From Dunaliella salina (taxonomy: Eukaryota > Chlorophyta > Chlorophyceae > Chlamydomonadales > Dunaliellaceae), in contig MU069470.1 of the NCBI GenBank assembly GCA_002284615.2, positions 545,080 to 555,253 on the forward strand: a DNA stretch of 10,174 nucleotides. Reading direction: 5' to 3'. The translations under genes and the position numbers were made by a program. A model generated the notes under the pieces. That model worked only from the letters and a program-made list of their open reading frames with translations, did no database searches and was not told the DNA's origin. Below are positions 8,582-10,174 of this stretch, in pieces. Positions within the stretch are counted from its first letter, which is position 1, and every line of letters begins with the position of its first letter.

Positions 8582-9162
8582 TTCTCTATGATCATGGGCG
8601 CAAAGTGGATCAGGTACTGTCTCTGATGCTTGGGAGGCTCATTGCTCCTGTCTCTTTTCTTTGCTATAATGATCCTCCAATCACTGATATGTGTGATATC
8701 ATTTAGGTCGTAGTTGTAAATAGAATTAATAGCGTCTAGGGGGTTTGTTTCTTCTGCTAGTTTTCTCAATTTATTTTGCTTGTAGCGCCATAGCTCTGTG
8801 TGTTGGGCTGTTGGGCCCAGTGGAGAGATACTAGGGATGGAGAGGTTTGCATTAGGTTCAAGAAGCTTTCTCCTTTTTGTTTTCTGTCGGCTGTTTTGTG
8901 TGCCTTGGCTAGAGGAAGCCAGGGTGGCGGTACCGGTGGGAGGCTCGGAAGGGGAGCTTGGCTGATGGTGGGTGGGGAGTGGGTTGTCGCTTTGGTGTTG
9001 CATGGCCAGGGGATTGGGAATTGTTTGGTTATAGGTACTCTGTGTGTGGAGGGAGCTTGCTTGTGACTTGGATCGCGTGCGCTTGCTGGGAGGCTCGTTG
9101 GAGGGAGACACCGCTTGTGGGTCTCGTCTGTGTGAGGCATTAGCTAACGATCCTATAGGATC
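8458..9162 (-). pseudogene. Linker, basic motifs and first chromo-like segment (copy C)
   Basis: This open frame encodes the part just before the PHD finger. It reads EPPSKRTRSK (9096-9067), a Pro/Ser/Thr-rich stretch, the basic patch RQKTKRRKLL (8889-8860) and TELWRYKQNKLRKLAEE. INSIYNYDL follows, then DWRIIIAKKR and QYLIHFAPMIIEKW (8682-8578), which resembles a chromodomain. The basic patches look like nuclear localisation signals. After EKW the frame runs on into a different phase of the PHD region and stops at 8458, while homology continues -1 in the 941-codon frame. The nearest start-like codon is GTG at 9111 and there is no clear ATG, so it is probably read as a continuation of the upstream protein. 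The frame stays open upstream past 9162. Confidence 0.6.
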
Positions 9163-9167
9163 ATTAG
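9144..9167. repeat. 24-nt near-perfect palindrome
   Basis: GATCCTATAGGATC (9149-9162) is a perfect 14-nt palindrome. It extends to CTAAC...ATTAG (9144-9167) with a single mismatched pair (9148/9163). It lies where the copy C linker frame ending in TAA (9166-9164) gives way to the next frame. Confidence 0.75.
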
Positions 9168-10174
9168 GTTGAGTGGAGGGGAGTGTAGTGCAGGTTGTTA
9201 GAGGTGGCTCTTTTCCTGGTGGAAGGAGTGGTTGAAGGAGTTTCCTGGGTATAAAGGGGTATTGTTGGTGTTGTATAACATGCTTGCATGAGTGTGGTGG
9301 CAGAGTATGGGATCTCTGTGGTTCCTTGCTGTATTTCTTGGGTGGGAAGCGGGAAGAAGTTTTGGGTTGTGTTTTGTATCAAGGAGGTTGCTCCTGTGGT
9401 TATTAAAGTTTGATTGCATTTTGATCGAGTCCTTTTGCTAGGTGGTCCTTCTGTTGGATTTATAGTACTTCGAGGTAGTGTATTCGGTGGTGTAGCTTGG
9501 GTGGGAGGCACATCATTTTCATTGGTGGCTCCCTGAGGATTATTGTCAGCGTTGTTGGGGCTCTTTTGGGTTGTGGTTCCTTGACCGTTCTCTTGTATGG
9601 CATCTTGAGTATTTCCAGGGTTTGTGCTTGCCTCTTCTGGAGGTGTGGAGGAGGTCCCTTGCGTGCTGTGAGAAGTGGTGGTCAGGGAAATGATGCTCTG
9701 GGAAGTGATGTCGAAGGAGGTAATGTTTAAGGAGGTGGTGTTCTGGGAGGTCGTCTTTGTTGTGTTTAAGGAGGTGGTAGGTTGTTTGGTGTTTATTTCT
9801 GCTGGGTTGGCCCCTTGATCCTGTGTTGTGATTCTGTTTGGGTCTTGGAGGGGGGCAGTGATCGAAGTATTTGTCACATTGATGCGGCAGCCTGTAAGCG
9901 GGTGTGTGTAGTGGGTTCTGGAGCGGGGTTATGTAGGGGGTACTGGTTGTGTTGTGTGTGCAGTCAGGGGGATAGTTTCTGGGCATGGTGAGGCAGGAGA
10001 TGCATTGTTGAAGTGTGTGTCAACCAGCTCGCTTATGTGGCTGTTGTTGATTTGGCGGTATCTGGGGAGTGTGTTAGCCGCAGTATTTTTGTCTTCAAGA
10101 ATGTTATGAATGATGTCCTGGGTTAATTCTACATTAGGAGGTAGGTTGACTAAGGCTGCCAGTCTGTTTAGGGC
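9164..10174 (-). pseudogene. RT thumb end and Thr/Ser-rich linker (copy C, 5' part outside window)
   Basis: One frame runs from the right edge to TAA 9166-9164, interrupted by a single TAA at 9931-9929. The first part reads ALNRLAALVN and then LPRYRQINNSHISELV. It matches the copy A region VLNRLASLAN and LRQINCNSLHLL, so it is the tail of the RT protein. The remainder is very rich in Thr, Ser, Asn, Gln and Pro, includes a 5-residue repeat (9778-9665), and carries EGPPSKRTRSK (9451-9419), a nuclear-localisation-like motif. The nearest start-like codon after the internal stop is a GTG at 9877, which is unlikely to be used in a eukaryote. I read it as one decayed frame. Confidence 0.7.
9665..9778 (-). 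repeat. 15-bp coding minisatellite
   Basis: About seven imperfect 15-bp units encode the 5-residue pattern (T/I)-(T/I)-S-x-(N/D/S/T): TTSLN, ITSFD, ITSQS, IISLT and TTSHS, with one irregular interruption (TTKTTSQN). Unit length is a multiple of three, so copy-number change keeps the frame. Confidence 0.7.

Larger units (their letters stand above)
5170..10174 (-). mobile_element. LINE, copy C (RT thumb to RLE), continuing past the right edge
   Basis: This is a long minus-strand copy of the same family as A and B. In coding order it carries the end of the RT region (10174-9932), a low-complexity linker with basic motifs, a chromodomain-like segment, PHD finger, second chromodomain-like segment, methyltransferase-like region, RNase H, CCHC knuckle, PD-(D/E)xK-type endonuclease, and a short 3' UTR with a hairpin. 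No poly(A) is seen at the 3' edge. The RT core would lie beyond 10174. Two ambiguous bases (6212, 6228) fall inside the long frame. The absence of LTRs, the RT and zinc-knuckle types and the tail-to-tail arrangement with copy A fit a non-LTR element. Confidence 0.88.

Noticed and set aside
8800..9143. Plus-strand Gly/Val/Trp-rich frames
   Set aside because: They are the complement of the Pro/Thr/Ser-rich linker; their composition is explained by that.
9665..9778. CRISPR-like or regulatory tandem repeat
   Set aside because: Units are adjacent, only 15 bp, imperfect and in coding phase, so a coding minisatellite is the simpler reading.
1163..10174. LTR retrotransposon with chromodomain (chromovirus type)
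   Set aside because: No protease or integrase is seen, no LTRs are visible, and the RT motifs and zinc knuckle are of non-LTR type.

Overview
The window looks like eukaryotic nuclear repeat-rich DNA. It has no bacterial gene organisation, and nearly everything that can be recognised is non-LTR retrotransposon (LINE) sequence, with a probable tRNA-derived SINE, a CA microsatellite and two ambiguous bases (6212, 6228). The host is not certain. LINEs that carry RNase H plus a restriction-like endonuclease (the Dualen/RandI type) are known from green algae, so a green-lineage host (alga or seed-free plant) is my best but weak inference.

Layout. 1 to about 940: no gene; a (CA)9 run, a hairpin and an alternating purine-pyrimidine tract. 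About 960-1040: a tRNA-like, SINE-type sequence on the + strand. About 1163-4542 (+): LINE copy A, a degenerate copy running from reverse transcriptase (RT) through a chromodomain-like segment, a PHD finger and a second chromodomain-like segment, broken by two stops and several frameshifts, with a mutated RT active site. About 4563-5169 (+): fragment B, holding only the inter-domain linker of the same family, out of the expected order. About 5170-10174 (-): LINE copy C, tail-to-tail with A/B and running off the right edge. Its 941-codon reading frame (8581-5756) is open.

Reading A and C together gives one element design, N- to C-terminal: RT, RT thumb, Thr/Ser/Pro-rich linker with KRTRS and RKKR-type basic motifs, chromodomain-like segment, PHD finger, second chromodomain-like segment, a domain resembling a Rossmann adenine methyltransferase of the PCIF1 type but with an altered motif, RNase H, CCHC zinc knuckle, and a PD-(D/E)xK restriction-like endonuclease. 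A chromatin-reader cassette and a methyltransferase-like domain between RT and RNase H is the unusual feature of the window. In both A and C the reading frame shifts by -1 at the same place, just before the PHD finger, which suggests a built-in ORF boundary.

I see no host gene in the window.
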